Assembly (NCBI RefSeq): GCF_000092645.1
Contig: NC_014165.1
Coordinates: forward strand, 3,100,001-3,164,000
DNA length: 64,000 bases
DNA from: Thermobispora bispora DSM 43833
GTDB lineage: Bacteria; Actinomycetota; Actinomycetes; Streptosporangiales; Streptosporangiaceae
Direction: 5' to 3'
In this document: positions 8,536-20,415 of the stretch, in pieces
How positions within the stretch are numbered: the stretch's first letter is position 1
Layout of the letters: every line of letters begins with the position of its first letter
Notes under the pieces: model-generated
Database searches by the model: none
What the model saw: the letters and a program-made list of their open reading frames with translations, nothing else
What the model was told of the DNA's origin: nothing
Program-made: the position numbers and the translations under genes

Positions 8536-9855
8536 TCAGTCCTCCGATCGGGCGCAGCGGAAACCGGCGAAGATCTGCCGTCTGATCGGGAAGTCCCAGT
8601 TGCGGAAGGTGGTGCGGGCGACCGTCGGGTGGGTGGCCCAGGAGCCGCCGCGGAGCACCCGGTACGTCTGGCCGAAGAAGACCTCGCTGTACTCCCGGTA
8701 CGGGAAGCTGACGAACCCCGGGTACGGCCGGAACCAGGAGTCGGTCCACTCCCAGACGTCGCCGATGAGCTGCTCCACCCCGTACGGGCTCGCGCCCTCG
8801 GGGAACGCCCCCACCGGGGCGGGCCGGGCCGCCCGGTGACCGAGGTTGGCCTCCGCGCCGGTGGGCGGGCGGTCGCCCCACGGGTAGGTGCGGCCGCCGC
8901 ACGCCTTCTCCCATTCGGCCTCGGTGGGGAGGCGCTTGCCCGCCCAGCGCGCGTAGGCGTCGGCCTCGTACCAGCAGACGTGCTGGACCGGCTCGTCCTC
9001 GGGCACGGGCTCGAGCCGGCCGAACCTGGTCCGCCACCAGGAGCTCCCGTCCCAGGTCCAGAACAGCGGGGCGGACGTGCCGGTGCGCTGCACCCACTCC
9101 CACCCCTCCGGGTGCCACAAGCGCGGGTCGCGGTACCCGCCGTCGGCGATGAACGCCGCGTACTCGCCATTGGTCACCGGGTACCGGTCGATCCAGTAGC
9201 CGGGCAGGTAGATCTGGTGGGCGGGCCGTTCGTTGTCGTACGCCCAGGGGGCGGCCGAGGTGCCCATGGTGAAGACCCCGGCGGGGATGTAGACCTCGTC
9301 CGGCTTGGTCCGGCCGCGGGAGGGCGGGGTGGGGTCGTCCCGGACGATCCCGGGCCGCCCGGAGAGCTGGAGTGTGGCGAGCATGGTCTCGTCGTGCTGG
9401 TGCTCGTGCTGGATGACGAGCCCGAAGACGAACCCGTCGGCGCAGAGCGGCCGGCGGTCCCGCGGGTCGAACCGGTCGAGCACGTCGAGGACCCGGGAGC
9501 GCACCGTGGCGAGGTACCGCCGCGCCTCGTCCGGCCCGAGCAGCGGCAGGGACGGGCGCTCGCGGCGCGGGTGCTTGAACGCGTTGTACATGTCGTCGAT
9601 CTCGGGCCGCAGCGGGGTGATCCCGGCGGCCGCGCGCAGCACCCAGAGCTCCTCGTAGTTGCCGACGTGCGCCAGGTCCCAGACCAGCGGGGACATCAGC
9701 GGGGAGTGCTGGCGGACGAGCAGGTCGTCGTCGGCGTCGGTGTAGGCGAGGGAGCGCTCGCGCGCGGCGGCGAGCTCGGCCGCGATCGCCTCCTTGAGCG
9801 CGCCGGGCTCGGCCGGGCCGGTGGGCGCGGTCGGGATGGTGCCGTGCTCGGTCAT
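8536..9855 (-). CDS. egtB: hercynine oxygenase (sulfoxide synthase) EgtB
   Basis: 439 aa, standard length. The N-terminal DinB-like domain carries the non-haem iron histidines (LAHVGNYEELW and QHEHQHDE), followed by a C-terminal FGE-sulfatase/C-type-lectin domain (from about residue 190, VYIPAGVFTMG, to GGSWATHPTVARTTFRNW and FAGFRCAR). EgtB couples gamma-glutamylcysteine to hercynine with O2. The presence of egtA upstream fits use of gamma-Glu-Cys rather than free cysteine. Its ATG overlaps the egtA stop (ATGA). Confidence 0.96.
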   Translation of the reverse strand: MTEHGTIPTAPTGPAEPGALKEAIAAELAAARERSLAYTDADDDLLVRQHSPLMSPLVWDLAHVGNYEELWVLRAAAGITPLRPEIDDMYNAFKHPRRERPSLPLLGPDEARRYLATVRSRVLDVLDRFDPRDRRPLCADGFVFGLVIQHEHQHDETMLATLQLSGRPGIVRDDPTPPSRGRTKPDEVYIPAGVFTMGTSAAPWAYDNERPAHQIYLPGYWIDRYPVTNGEYAAFIADGGYRDPRLWHPEGWEWVQRTGTSAPLFWTWDGSSWWRTRFGRLEPVPEDEPVQHVCWYEADAYARWAGKRLPTEAEWEKACGGRTYPWGDRPPTGAEANLGHRAARPAPVGAFPEGASPYGVEQLIGDVWEWTDSWFRPYPGFVSFPYREYSEVFFGQTYRVLRGGSWATHPTVARTTFRNWDFPIRRQIFAGFRCARSED

Positions 9856-10973
9856 GCCAGGACCTCCTCGGTCGGCGCCGCCGCGGGCGCGCGGTCGAGG
9901 CGCGCGGCGGCGAAGGCGGTGACCCGGTCGATGAGCCGCCGGCCGGCCCCGAGCCGGGGCAGCGCGTCGATGGCGGCGTGGAAGCAGGCCGCGGCGGCCC
10001 GGTGCAGTTCGGGGTCGGCGAGCCCGGACCGGGCCGCGTCGAGCCAGCGGTGGCTCACCGGTGCGGCGTGCTCCAGCGCGCGGGCCGCCGCCCGGTCGTC
10101 GGTGATGAGCGCGTAGACCACCGCCGCGCAGACCGGCCAGGCCGCCGGGGGTTGCGCGTCGAGGTAGCGGATCTCCAGCCAGCCGCGCGGCCGTACCGGT
10201 GGGAAGAGCGTGGTGGCGTGGTAGGCGAGGTCACGGCCGGACGGCGGGCGCCCGGCCACGGCGGCGAAGTCGCGGAACCGCGAGCCGTCGAGCACGGGGA
10301 CCAGGCCGCCGTCCCGCGTGCGGACCATCATGAGCCTGGCGTGGCTCAGGTAGCGGGCCCAGTCGGCGACCGGGTCGCCGCTCGCGGGGACCGGCGCGGT
10401 CCGGGTGGGGTCGAGGTGGGACCAGATCGCCTGGCGGGCGGATGCCCACCCGGCGGCGGGTGAGTTGGCGAAGGCGGCGACCAGGGCCGGGCCGAGCAGG
10501 TGCGCCCGCTCCCATCGGACCGCGGGCTCGTCTCCGATGTCGAGGTTGACCTGGATGGAGGCGGTGGAGCACATCATGAGCGGGCCGTACGGCTCGCCGA
10601 GGAAGGCGGCCATCGCGTCGTAGCGCGGCTCGTGGAGCTGGCGCACCGGTGGCCGTACCAGGTCGAGCGCGGTGGCGCCGAGCACCAGCCCGGCTTCGCG
10701 GAGCGCGCGCCGTGCCACGTGGACGTCCGCGGTGAGGTCGGCGATGACGCCCGGGAACGGGCCGGGCGGGCTGGAGAGCTCGAGCTGGCCGCCGGGTTCG
10801 AAGGTGACCCGGCTGCCGCCGGGCAGGCGCGGCAGCGCCGCGCGGATCCGTTCGATCGGTACCGTACGGTTGGGGGCGGCCCGGTCGAAGACCGGGAACT
10901 CGAGTTCCACGCCGATCCGATCCGTGGTGGCTCCGTGGAAGCATCTGCGAGCGTAGGCCAGTACGTCGGTCAT
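9852..10973 (-). CDS. egtA: glutamate-cysteine ligase EgtA
   Basis: 373 aa from the ATG at 10971-10973, which has a strong Shine-Dalgarno (GGGGGAGG, 1-2 nt upstream of the ATG after GC); the open frame runs 26 codons further but without a ribosome site. GCS2-family features are GVELEFPVFD near the N-terminus, the Gly-rich EPGGQLELSSPPG loop and WLEIRYLDAQP. It makes gamma-glutamylcysteine from Glu, Cys and ATP for EgtB. It is the first gene of the four-gene operon; all four junctions overlap or abut, implying a single mRNA. No egtE (the PLP lyase for the last step) is present nearby. Confidence 0.93.
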   Translation of the reverse strand: MTDVLAYARRCFHGATTDRIGVELEFPVFDRAAPNRTVPIERIRAALPRLPGGSRVTFEPGGQLELSSPPGPFPGVIADLTADVHVARRALREAGLVLGATALDLVRPPVRQLHEPRYDAMAAFLGEPYGPLMMCSTASIQVNLDIGDEPAVRWERAHLLGPALVAAFANSPAAGWASARQAIWSHLDPTRTAPVPASGDPVADWARYLSHARLMMVRTRDGGLVPVLDGSRFRDFAAVAGRPPSGRDLAYHATTLFPPVRPRGWLEIRYLDAQPPAAWPVCAAVVYALITDDRAAARALEHAAPVSHRWLDAARSGLADPELHRAAAACFHAAIDALPRLGAGRRLIDRVTAFAAARLDRAPAAAPTEEVLA

Positions 10974-11367
10974 GCCTCCCCCATCGGAGTCGACGTGGAC
11001 GGCCGCCCCAACCGGACTGGCAGTCTGCCCGCAAAATAGACGTTTAATCACATACGGCCATCAAGCCGACATATGTCCCATAGCGGGATATAACTCGCAT
11101 ACTTCAAGGAGTAGAGCGTCACAGGCCCCAGAGACCCGCACGCCGCCGGCCTCAGGCCATGCGGTGCGGCGGATCGCCGGCATCCACCCGCAGTCGATCA
11201 TGGGCACGACGTCGTCATGCCGGTATGGCCCGGCGGAGGCGGTCCGGCGCCCGGTCGGCACCGGCGGGCGGGGCAGGCGACCAGGAGGGCGTCGGGCCAG
11301 GTGGCCCCGGTTCCGCGGGTCGTCCACAGGCCGATACGACGCCGCAGAGGTGATCCCCCGCTGCCGG
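10974..11367. other. intergenic region between egtA and dapD
   Basis: About 400 bp without a supported gene between two divergent genes. Besides the egt promoter it contains a 10-bp perfect palindrome GACATATGTC (11068-11077) and a small TCCC/GGGA hairpin next to it. Open frames crossing the region have no ribosome sites or recognisable domains. Confidence 0.5.
11035..11064 (-). promoter_or_regulatory. putative promoter of the egtABCD operon
   Basis: On the minus strand TTGATG (11064-11059) and TCTATT (11040-11035) are separated by 18 bp and lie about 60 bp upstream of the egtA ATG in a locally AT-richer stretch. Spacing and sequences resemble a housekeeping promoter; no operator was recognised. 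Confidence 0.4.
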
Positions 11368-11373
11368 TAGCGT
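11368..11373 (+). promoter_or_regulatory. -10 box of a leaderless dapD transcript
   Basis: TAGCGT ends exactly 7 nt before the dapD ATG at 11381 and no Shine-Dalgarno is present, so the mRNA probably starts at the A of the ATG. The same TANNNT-N7-start layout recurs at five other genes in the window. Confidence 0.45.
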
Positions 11374-11380
11374 GGGACAC

Positions 11381-12349
11381 ATGACAGCGAAGGACTCCAT
11401 GGCCTCCGGCGCGTACGGCATCGGTCTGGCGACGATCACCGCCGACGGCACTGTGCTCGATACGTGGTACCCCTCCCCCGCGCTCGGCGAGCCTCCGCTC
11501 AAGGGCACCGAGCGGCTCGACCCCGCGGAGCTCGACGAGGAATACGCGGCCCTGGTGGGCCCGGACCCCGACCGCGGGGTCGAGGTCGTGGCGGTGCGCA
11601 CGGGCATCGCCCGGCTGTCCGATCCCCCGGCGGACGCGCACGACGTCTACCTCCGGCTGCACCTGCTCTCGGCCCGGCTGGTCCGGCCGCACGGCGTGAA
11701 CCTCGACGGGATCTTCGGGCTGCTGTCGAACGTCGTGTGGACCAACTACGGGCCGTGCCCGGTCGAGGGGTTCGAGAAGATCCGGCTCCGCCTCCGCGCC
11801 CGCGGGCCGGTCACCGTGTACGGCGTGGACAAGTTCCCGCGGATGGTCGACTACGTGGTGCCCACGGGGGTGCGGATCGCCGACGCCGACCGGGTACGGC
11901 TCGGCGCCCACCTGGCCAGCGGCACCACCGTGATGCACGAGGGGTTCGTCAACTTCAACGCCGGCACGCTCGGCGCCTCCATGGTGGAGGGCCGGATCTC
12001 CGCCGGGGTCGTGGTCGGCGACGGCTCGGACGTCGGCGGCGGCGCGTCGATCATGGGGACCCTGTCCGGTGGCGGCAAGGAGGTCATCTCCGTCGGTGAG
12101 CGGTGCCTCCTCGGCGCCAACTCCGGGATCGGCATCTCACTGGGAGACGACTGCGTGGTGGAGGCCGGGCTCTACGTCACGGCCGGCACGAAGGTGACCC
12201 TGCCGGACGGGACGATCGTGAAGGCCCGGGAGCTGTCCGGCCGGTCCGGCCTGCTGTTCCGCCGCAACTCGACCACGGGCGCGGTCGAGGCGGTGCCCCG
12301 CAACGGCGAAAAGATCACCCTTAACGCCGCGCTTCACGCCAACGATTAG
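11381..12349 (+). CDS. dapD: 2,3,4,5-tetrahydropyridine-2,6-dicarboxylate N-succinyltransferase DapD
   Basis: 322 aa from ATG 11381; GTG 11372 and ATG 11399 are alternatives. The actinobacterial DapD pattern is clear: an N-terminal domain ([20 protein letters not shown]), then left-handed beta-helix hexapeptide repeats ([20 protein letters not shown] onward; [40 protein letters not shown]). It succinylates tetrahydrodipicolinate in the lysine/diaminopimelate pathway, feeding peptidoglycan. It appears monocistronic, leaderless, and followed by a strong hairpin terminator. Confidence 0.95.
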   Translation: MTAKDSMASGAYGIGLATITADGTVLDTWYPSPALGEPPLKGTERLDPAELDEEYAALVGPDPDRGVEVVAVRTGIARLSDPPADAHDVYLRLHLLSARLVRPHGVNLDGIFGLLSNVVWTNYGPCPVEGFEKIRLRLRARGPVTVYGVDKFPRMVDYVVPTGVRIADADRVRLGAHLASGTTVMHEGFVNFNAGTLGASMVEGRISAGVVVGDGSDVGGGASIMGTLSGGGKEVISVGERCLLGANSGIGISLGDDCVVEAGLYVTAGTKVTLPDGTIVKARELSGRSGLLFRRNSTTGAVEAVPRNGEKITLNAALHAND

Positions 12350-12405
12350 GCAACCGGAAACCAGGACATTTTCCCAGAGAAGCCCCTGAACCATCCCTGA
12401 ACTTC

Positions 12406-12437
12406 GCCGTCCGCCCTGGGATCCGAGGGCGGACGGC
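12406..12437 (+). terminator. dapD terminator hairpin
   Basis: A perfect 12-bp stem (12406-12417 with 12426-12437; GCCGTCCGCCCT arm) and an 8-nt loop lie 57 bp after the dapD stop. There is no long T-run, as is common for actinomycete terminators. Confidence 0.7.
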
Positions 12438-12453
12438 CCCTACGGTGAGGGGC

Positions 12454-12636
12454 ATGGGACGCATCCTTCTCTACGCCGCGCTGGCGATCGCGGCCTTCTT
12501 CCTGCTCGGCTCGCTGATCGGCTTCGTCTTCACGATCGTGAAGTGGCTGCTGATCATCGGGTCCATCACGCTGATCGTTTGGGCGGCGATCAGGTTCACC
12601 AGTGAACTGGGCCGCGGCCCCGACCGCACCCGCTGA
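12454..12636 (+). CDS. small single/double-pass membrane protein
   Basis: 60 aa starting MGRILLYAALAIAAFFLLG. Almost the whole first 50 residues are hydrophobic, forming one long or two short membrane helices, and the C-terminus is charged (FTSELGRGPDRTR). A TACGGT -10-like box ends 7 nt before the ATG, so a leaderless start is likely; GTG 12445 would add three residues. Such short hydrophobic proteins are common beside dapD-type genes in actinomycetes but no function is known. Confidence 0.55.
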   Translation: MGRILLYAALAIAAFFLLGSLIGFVFTIVKWLLIIGSITLIVWAAIRFTSELGRGPDRTR

Positions 12637-12728
12637 GCCCTCGGGGGGAGCGTGGCGGCCGGCGGTCGCCGCCCTGTGGTGACACCGGGTGGCCTTGTCG
12701 CCCAGCAGCCGCACCGTTACGCTTGCTT

Positions 12729-12748
12729 ATATGAGCATGTGTTCATAT
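12729..12748. promoter_or_regulatory. ArsR/SmtB-type metal operator
   Basis: A 20-bp near-perfect inverted repeat (half-sites ATATGAGCA and TGTTCATAT around a central TG, one mismatch) matches the known 12-2-12 operator form bound by CzrA/NmtR-class repressors. It lies 25-44 bp upstream of the arsR-family GTG start, consistent with autoregulation of this gene and the coupled exporter. Confidence 0.75.
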
Positions 12749-12772
12749 GAAGATGTGGCGGACGATAGCAGA

Positions 12773-13102
12773 GTGAGCACCGTCAAGGCCGCCCTCCCCC
12801 CGGAGAGCGCGATCGAGGGCCTCGCCGAGGTCTTCGGGCTCCTCTCCGACCCCGGACGGCTCCGGCTGATGGCGGCCCTGCTCGAAGGGGGCGAGATGTG
12901 CGTGCGGGACCTCGCCGCGGTCTGCGGCCAGAGCGAGTCGGCCGTCTCCCACGCGCTGCGGCTGCTGCGGCTCAACCGGGTGGTGAAGGTGCGCCGCGCC
13001 GGCCGGATGGCCTACTACCGGCTCGCCGACTCCCACGTGCGCATGCTGTTCGACCTCGCCCTCGCGCACGTCACCCACGGTGAGGAGAGCGAGCGTGGGT
13101 AA
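12773..13102 (+). CDS. ArsR/SmtB-family metal-responsive repressor
   Basis: 109 aa from GTG 12773; an upstream in-frame ATG at 12731 lies inside the operator and is rejected. The winged helix is clear (LLSDPGRLRLMAALL; DLAAVCGQSESAVSHALRLL recognition helix; YYRLADSHV). The C-terminal helix has an Asp-x-His followed by two more His (ADSHVRML and AHVTHGE), the alpha-5 zinc/cobalt site of CzrA-like sensors. Metal binding should release the operator. The last eight bases overlap the CDF exporter gene, so both are one operon that responds to excess Zn or Co; the metal is inferred. Confidence 0.87.
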   Translation: MSTVKAALPPESAIEGLAEVFGLLSDPGRLRLMAALLEGGEMCVRDLAAVCGQSESAVSHALRLLRLNRVVKVRRAGRMAYYRLADSHVRMLFDLALAHVTHGEESERG

Positions 13103-14096
13103 GGCGAACGGCGCCGCCGGAGCGCACCCGCACGGGCACGGACACGGCCACGCGGGTGGGCACTGGCACGGCGTCGGAGCCGACGCCGACAAGCGCCTGC
13201 TCACCCTCGCGCTCCTGCTGATCCTGGGGTTCATGGCCGCCGAGGTCGTGATCGGCCTCATCGCCGGATCGCTCGCCCTGCTGTCCGACGCCGGGCACAT
13301 GCTCACCGACGCGGCGGCGATCGCTCTCGCGCTCGTCGCCATGCGGATCGCCGCCCGCCCGCCGAAGGGCGGATTCACCTACGGGTTCAAGCGGGTCGAG
13401 ATCATCAGCGCCCAGATCAACGGGATCACCCTGCTGCTGCTCGCCGCCTTCTTCGCCGTCGAGGCGGTCCGGCGGCTGGTGAACCCGCCGGAGGTGACCG
13501 GGGAGCTCGTGCTCGCCACCGGAGTGGCGGGGATCGCGGTGAACCTGGCGGCCACCTGGCTGGTCGGCCGGGCGAACCGGCGCAGCCTCAACGTGGAGGG
13601 CGCCTTCCAGCACATCCTGAGCGACCTGTACGCGTTCATCGCCACGGCCGTGGCCGGCTTCGTCGTCTGGCTCACCGGCTGGACCCGCGCCGACGCGATC
13701 GCCGCCATCGTGGTCGCCGCCCTCATGCTCAAGGCGGGCTGGCGGCTGGTCAGGGACGCGGGCCGCGTGATCCTCGAGGCCGCGCCGGCGGGCATCGCGC
13801 CCGCGGCCGTCGGGCGCCGCATGGCGGCGATCGAGCACGTCGTGGAGATCCACGACCTGCACATCTGGGAGGTCACCTCGGGGTACCCCGCGCTCTCCGC
13901 GCACATCCTCGTGGCCCCGGGCGCCGACTGCCACGCCGTACGGCAGGCCACAGAGGCGATGCTGCGCGCGGAGTACGGCATCACCCACACCACGCTGCAG
14001 ATGGACCACGCACCCGAGCGGATTCTCAGGATCCGCGGCAGGGACGATCGGGACGGCGACGCGGACGGGTCCTGCCACCTGGAGGGGGTGGGATGA
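13095..14096 (+). CDS. czcD: cation diffusion facilitator (CDF) metal exporter
   Basis: 333 aa from GTG 13095, with GAGGAG 6-7 nt upstream inside the arsR gene. A His-rich N-terminus (HPHGHGHGHAGGHWHG) likely binds metal. Six membrane helices follow with the two paired transport-site motifs of the family (LLSDAGHMLTDAAAI in TM2 and FQHILSDLYAF in TM5), then a cytoplasmic ferredoxin-like C-terminal domain (HVVEIHDLHIWEVTSGYPALSAHI). It exchanges Zn2+/Co2+/Cd2+ for protons. The 8-bp overlap with its repressor gene indicates translational coupling. Confidence 0.92.
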   Translation: MGKANGAAGAHPHGHGHGHAGGHWHGVGADADKRLLTLALLLILGFMAAEVVIGLIAGSLALLSDAGHMLTDAAAIALALVAMRIAARPPKGGFTYGFKRVEIISAQINGITLLLLAAFFAVEAVRRLVNPPEVTGELVLATGVAGIAVNLAATWLVGRANRRSLNVEGAFQHILSDLYAFIATAVAGFVVWLTGWTRADAIAAIVVAALMLKAGWRLVRDAGRVILEAAPAGIAPAAVGRRMAAIEHVVEIHDLHIWEVTSGYPALSAHILVAPGADCHAVRQATEAMLRAEYGITHTTLQMDHAPERILRIRGRDDRDGDADGSCHLEGVG

Positions 14097-14195
14097 GCCG
14101 CGCCGACCAGAACGAGCGATGATCCACCGCGCCGAGGCGCGCGGGCGGACCGGAGGAGATCGGACGGAAAGGTCAAGGGACGTAGCCTAAACGGG

Positions 14196-14232
14196 GCGGG
14201 CCCCGCCACCGGGTCACGGTGGCGGGGCCCGC
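14196..14232. terminator. bidirectional terminator between CDF exporter and cellulase
   Basis: A perfect 16-bp stem (14196-14211 with 14217-14232) with a 5-nt loop lies between the convergent ends of the exporter (stop 14096) and the cellulase (stop 14267). Its symmetry lets it stop transcripts from both sides. Confidence 0.8.
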
Positions 14233-14266
14233 TGCTGGGGTCAGCCGTTGCGCCGTGCTGAGACCG

Positions 14267-16102
14267 TCAGTCGAGCGGCGGGTAGGCGTTCCGCATCAGC
14301 TCCTGGAACTGAGCGGAGAACCAGTGACCGGAGATCGGCGCGTTCGGGAGGGCACCGGTCTTGTTGTAACCGTTCAGCGAGTTGCCCTCGTAGGTCGGGT
14401 CGCACATCCGGTCGAAGCTCTTGCCCTCGTCGTTCGGGATCTCCTCGCTGGCGCCGTCCGACTCACCCGGCGGCTTGACCCAGACGTAGGCGTCGATTCC
14501 CGGAGCGGGGTTGGCGCGCGGCCGCTCGCCGAGGCCGGCACCGGCCTGGTTGCACCAGTTGCCGGCGTGGATCCGGCGGTCGATCCGCGACTCGTCGACG
14601 AACTTGTTCACGTCGGTGGCGCTGCTGGGCCCGGTCGGCCGGTCGGGGCCACCCCACCCGTTACGGGAGGTGTCGATCAGCATGCCGATCGTGTTCCGGA
14701 AGCCCTTGGCGATCAGGGCGTTCCGCAGCGCCTGCGCGAAGGACTGCTCGTCGACGTACTGGTTCCAGTCCACCCACTTGGACTGCCGCACCGTCACGCC
14801 GTTGACGGTCGTGTTGATGTTGAAGTAGGGCTCCACCGTGGCGGAGTAGTTCGCCGTGTTCACGATGAAGCCGTCCACGCCGTCCACGCCGTACTGGGTG
14901 CCGGCGATCGTGGAGTAGAAGAGGTCGACGGCCGGGCCGAAGTTGGTGTCCCAACCAAGCCAGCCGTGGTGGGCGGCGTCAACGTAGATGTAGACGTTCG
15001 GGATCGCACGCAGCTTGTTGATCGCGTACTGAACACCCTGAACGTACGCCCCCGACTGCTGCGCCTCCCGGCACTTCTCGTGGCTGTTGACGTTGGTGAT
15101 CAGGTTCGGCAGCGAGTCGGGCTCGAGGATCGCGACGATCCGAAGGTTGCGGTACTTCGGATCGGACATGATCTCCGCGATCGGATCGATGTACTCGGAC
15201 TTGTACCGGTTGAGACCGTTCTCCGAGATCAGCAGCTCACCGTTGGAGGCGAGCGCGGAGCAGTCGCGGTTCGGCAGGTTGTAGATGACGACCTGGATCG
15301 TCAGCGGCTTGGAGCCGTTCGCCTCGTCCTGCTCGACGGCCTCGTTCAGGTGCTCGCGGAGCCCCATCTTGCCCGCGCCCTCGATCGCCGCGATCCGGTC
15401 CAGCCAGACCGCGGTCGAGGTGTTGGCGACCCGCGAGCCACCCGGCTCGGACAGGGCGTTCGCCCGCCACTCGGGGTTCACGTACCCGTCGGCACCCTCG
15501 TAGGGGTTGTCAACGCGGCCGCCAGGCGGCGGGGAGACCGGCGGGGACACCGACGGCGACGGCGAAGGCGACACCGAAGGCGACGGCGACACCGAAGGCG
15601 ACGGCGAGACCGACGGCGACGGCGACACCGGCGGGGTGACCGGAGGCGTCACCGGCGGACTGGACGGCGTGCCGTTGCAGGCGACACCGTTGATCTTGAA
15701 GTCGGTCGGCGTCGGGTTGCTCCCGCTCCAGGAACCGTTGAAGCCGATGTTCACCGACCCGCCGCTCGGCACCGACCGGTTCCAGTCGAGCGAGGTGGCG
15801 GTCACCGACTGGCCCTGCTGCGACCAGTTCGCCGACCAGCCGTAGTCGACCCGCTGACCGCTGTCGGGGAAGGTGAACGTGAGGGTCCACCCGTTCAGCG
15901 CGTCACCCAGATTCTGGATGGTGAGGTTGACCGACATGCCGCCCGGCCACTGGTTCTGCTCGTACGTGACCTTGCACGCGATCGCAGCGTTCGCCGTGGT
16001 GGCCGTGGCGACGGCCATCGTGGAGCCAAGCGCCAGCCCGGCGGCCGCGATCGCGATGCGGCTTGCCAGGGAGCGTTTGGCTCCGGAAAGGCTGAGTCGC
16101 AT
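14267..16102 (-). CDS. secreted exocellulase, CBM2 + GH6 (Cel6B-like cellobiohydrolase)
   Basis: 611 aa from ATG 16100-16102 (AGGAGG 8 nt upstream). Order: signal peptide about 1-40 ending ATTANA; N-terminal CBM2 about 41-140 (Trp-rich, cysteines at both ends); Pro/Ser linker of PSPSVS repeats about 145-190; GH6 catalytic domain to the C-terminus. Catalytic residues are visible in VIYNLPNRDCSA and VDAAHHGWLGW. The whole layout and length match Thermobifida fusca Cel6B (exocellulase acting from non-reducing ends). The gene is monocistronic, controlled by a perfect CelR operator just downstream of the -10, and ends at a shared hairpin. Confidence 0.95.
   Translation of the reverse strand: MRLSLSGAKRSLASRIAIAAAGLALGSTMAVATATTANAAIACKVTYEQNQWPGGMSVNLTIQNLGDALNGWTLTFTFPDSGQRVDYGWSANWSQQGQSVTATSLDWNRSVPSGGSVNIGFNGSWSGSNPTPTDFKINGVACNGTPSSPPVTPPVTPPVSPSPSVSPSPSVSPSPSVSPSPSPSVSPPVSPPPGGRVDNPYEGADGYVNPEWRANALSEPGGSRVANTSTAVWLDRIAAIEGAGKMGLREHLNEAVEQDEANGSKPLTIQVVIYNLPNRDCSALASNGELLISENGLNRYKSEYIDPIAEIMSDPKYRNLRIVAILEPDSLPNLITNVNSHEKCREAQQSGAYVQGVQYAINKLRAIPNVYIYVDAAHHGWLGWDTNFGPAVDLFYSTIAGTQYGVDGVDGFIVNTANYSATVEPYFNINTTVNGVTVRQSKWVDWNQYVDEQSFAQALRNALIAKGFRNTIGMLIDTSRNGWGGPDRPTGPSSATDVNKFVDESRIDRRIHAGNWCNQAGAGLGERPRANPAPGIDAYVWVKPPGESDGASEEIPNDEGKSFDRMCDPTYEGNSLNGYNKTGALPNAPISGHWFSAQFQELMRNAYPPLD
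15546..15630 (-). repeat. in-gene minisatellite encoding the cellulase linker
   Basis: Short direct repeats (18-bp PSPSVS units and partial copies) encode the Ser/Pro linker between CBM2 and GH6. Such runs are expected to vary in copy number between strains. Confidence 0.7.
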
Positions 16103-16136
16103 GTGCTGCGTCCTCCTGGGGGTTCGCACGGGAGAT

Positions 16137-16162
16137 TGGGAGCGCTCCCACAGGGGACAATA
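16137..16162 (-). promoter_or_regulatory. CelR operator and -10 box of the cellulase gene
   Basis: TGGGAGCGCTCCCA (16137-16150) is identical to the 14-bp palindrome bound by the LacI-family repressor CelR in Thermobifida fusca, which releases DNA in the presence of cellobiose. On the minus strand a TATTGT -10 box (16162-16157) precedes it, so the operator covers about +1 to +14 and would block initiation or early elongation. CelR itself is not in the window. Confidence 0.85.
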
Positions 16163-16349
16163 GGCATCGCCGTACCGCGCGTACAGACGCGCCGGGAATC
16201 GGCGGCCCGCGTCCCGGCGCGAACCCCTCCGAACTGCGCATCCGTGGCGGTGCGCCCGAAAAACCCCTGCGCACCGACGTGAAATTTTCAGCCTGCCGAC
16301 CGGCGATGCGGTCACCGCCCGCCGGTCGATGGAGCGGGCGCCCCCGGCG

Positions 16350-16601
16350 TCAGAACGTGCTGAGCCTCGCCGTGGTGTAGGGGGACAGGCGGGCCCCGAC
16401 CACGTGCGAGAAGTTGATGACGTAGCGGAAGGTGTCCGGCTCGCCCGGGTGCGAGACCTCCAGGGTGACCACGCTCCCCCGCTCCATCCAGGTGAGCAGC
16501 TGCTCGGTGGAGGGCGGAGTCCCATGGAGGCGCAAGATCAGCTCCTTCTCCTTGCCGACGCTCAGCAGGTAGAGCAGCGCGGCGGGTTCGTTCTGGGACA
16601 T
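16350..16601 (-). CDS. conserved small protein, unknown function
   Basis: 83 aa. A strong Shine-Dalgarno (GAGGAGGAGG) sits just upstream of the ATG. The protein reads MSQNEPAALLYLLSVGKEKE and later VEVSHPGEP-like and FRYVINFSHVVGAR segments; it is mixed alpha/beta, soluble, with no signal peptide or cysteines. The composition is typical of small cytoplasmic actinobacterial proteins of unknown role. It stands alone, 250 bp upstream of the cellulase promoter in the same orientation. Confidence 0.7.
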   Translation of the reverse strand: MSQNEPAALLYLLSVGKEKELILRLHGTPPSTEQLLTWMERGSVVTLEVSHPGEPDTFRYVINFSHVVGARLSPYTTARLSTF

Positions 16602-16764
16602 GCCTCCTCCTCAGCCGGCCTCGGCTCGAGCCGCGCGCCATCCGGCCGTTCGCGTGCTCGCCGGGCGGGGCGAGTCGCCAGGCGGCGGGCCATGGACGGT
16701 CCTCACCCGGCCCGGTCCCGCGCCCGGACGGCGCGGCATCCGGGACCCTTCCCGCTCACACGCG

Positions 16765-16843
16765 GGCGGAAGCGCCGCGGAGGCTCCGCCAGGCGGAAAC
16801 GTCGCGAAGGCTCCCCAGGCGGAAGCGCCGCGTGGGCTCCCCA
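16765..16843. repeat. three tandem 26-27-bp repeats in a 446-bp gap
   Basis: Three head-to-tail copies (16765-16791, 16792-16817, 16818-16843) share GGCGGAA-CG-CGCG-GGCTCC-CCA with few changes. They are the only structure seen in the gene-free stretch 16602-17047 between the small protein gene and the reductase. Open frames here are composition artefacts. Confidence 0.75.
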
Positions 16844-17047
16844 GGTGATCCACGGCGTCGCCGGGCTCAGGATTCGATCGACGGCTCATTACCGGTCCTG
16901 GGCGACCCGCTGCACCTATCGCGACCTTCCCTCCCATTTCTCCTGGGTAGGACGACTACCGGCCGTTCCGCACGGTCCCGCCGTGTGCGACGGCCCGCAT
17001 CATGCTGACCGCCCGTTTCTACGCCGATCGCTGTGGGAGAAGGCTCC

Positions 17048-20394
<3,347 letters not shown>

Positions 20395-20415
20395 GCCGTC
20401 CCTCCTGCGGCCGCC

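Noticed and set aside
10972-11370. 132-codon rightward frame between egtA and dapD
   Set aside because: No ribosome site or recognisable domain, and it crosses the egt promoter region.
12731-12772. Upstream ATG start for the ArsR-family gene
   Set aside because: It falls inside the 20-bp operator, so the mRNA would probably start downstream of it; GTG 12773 fits the domain start.
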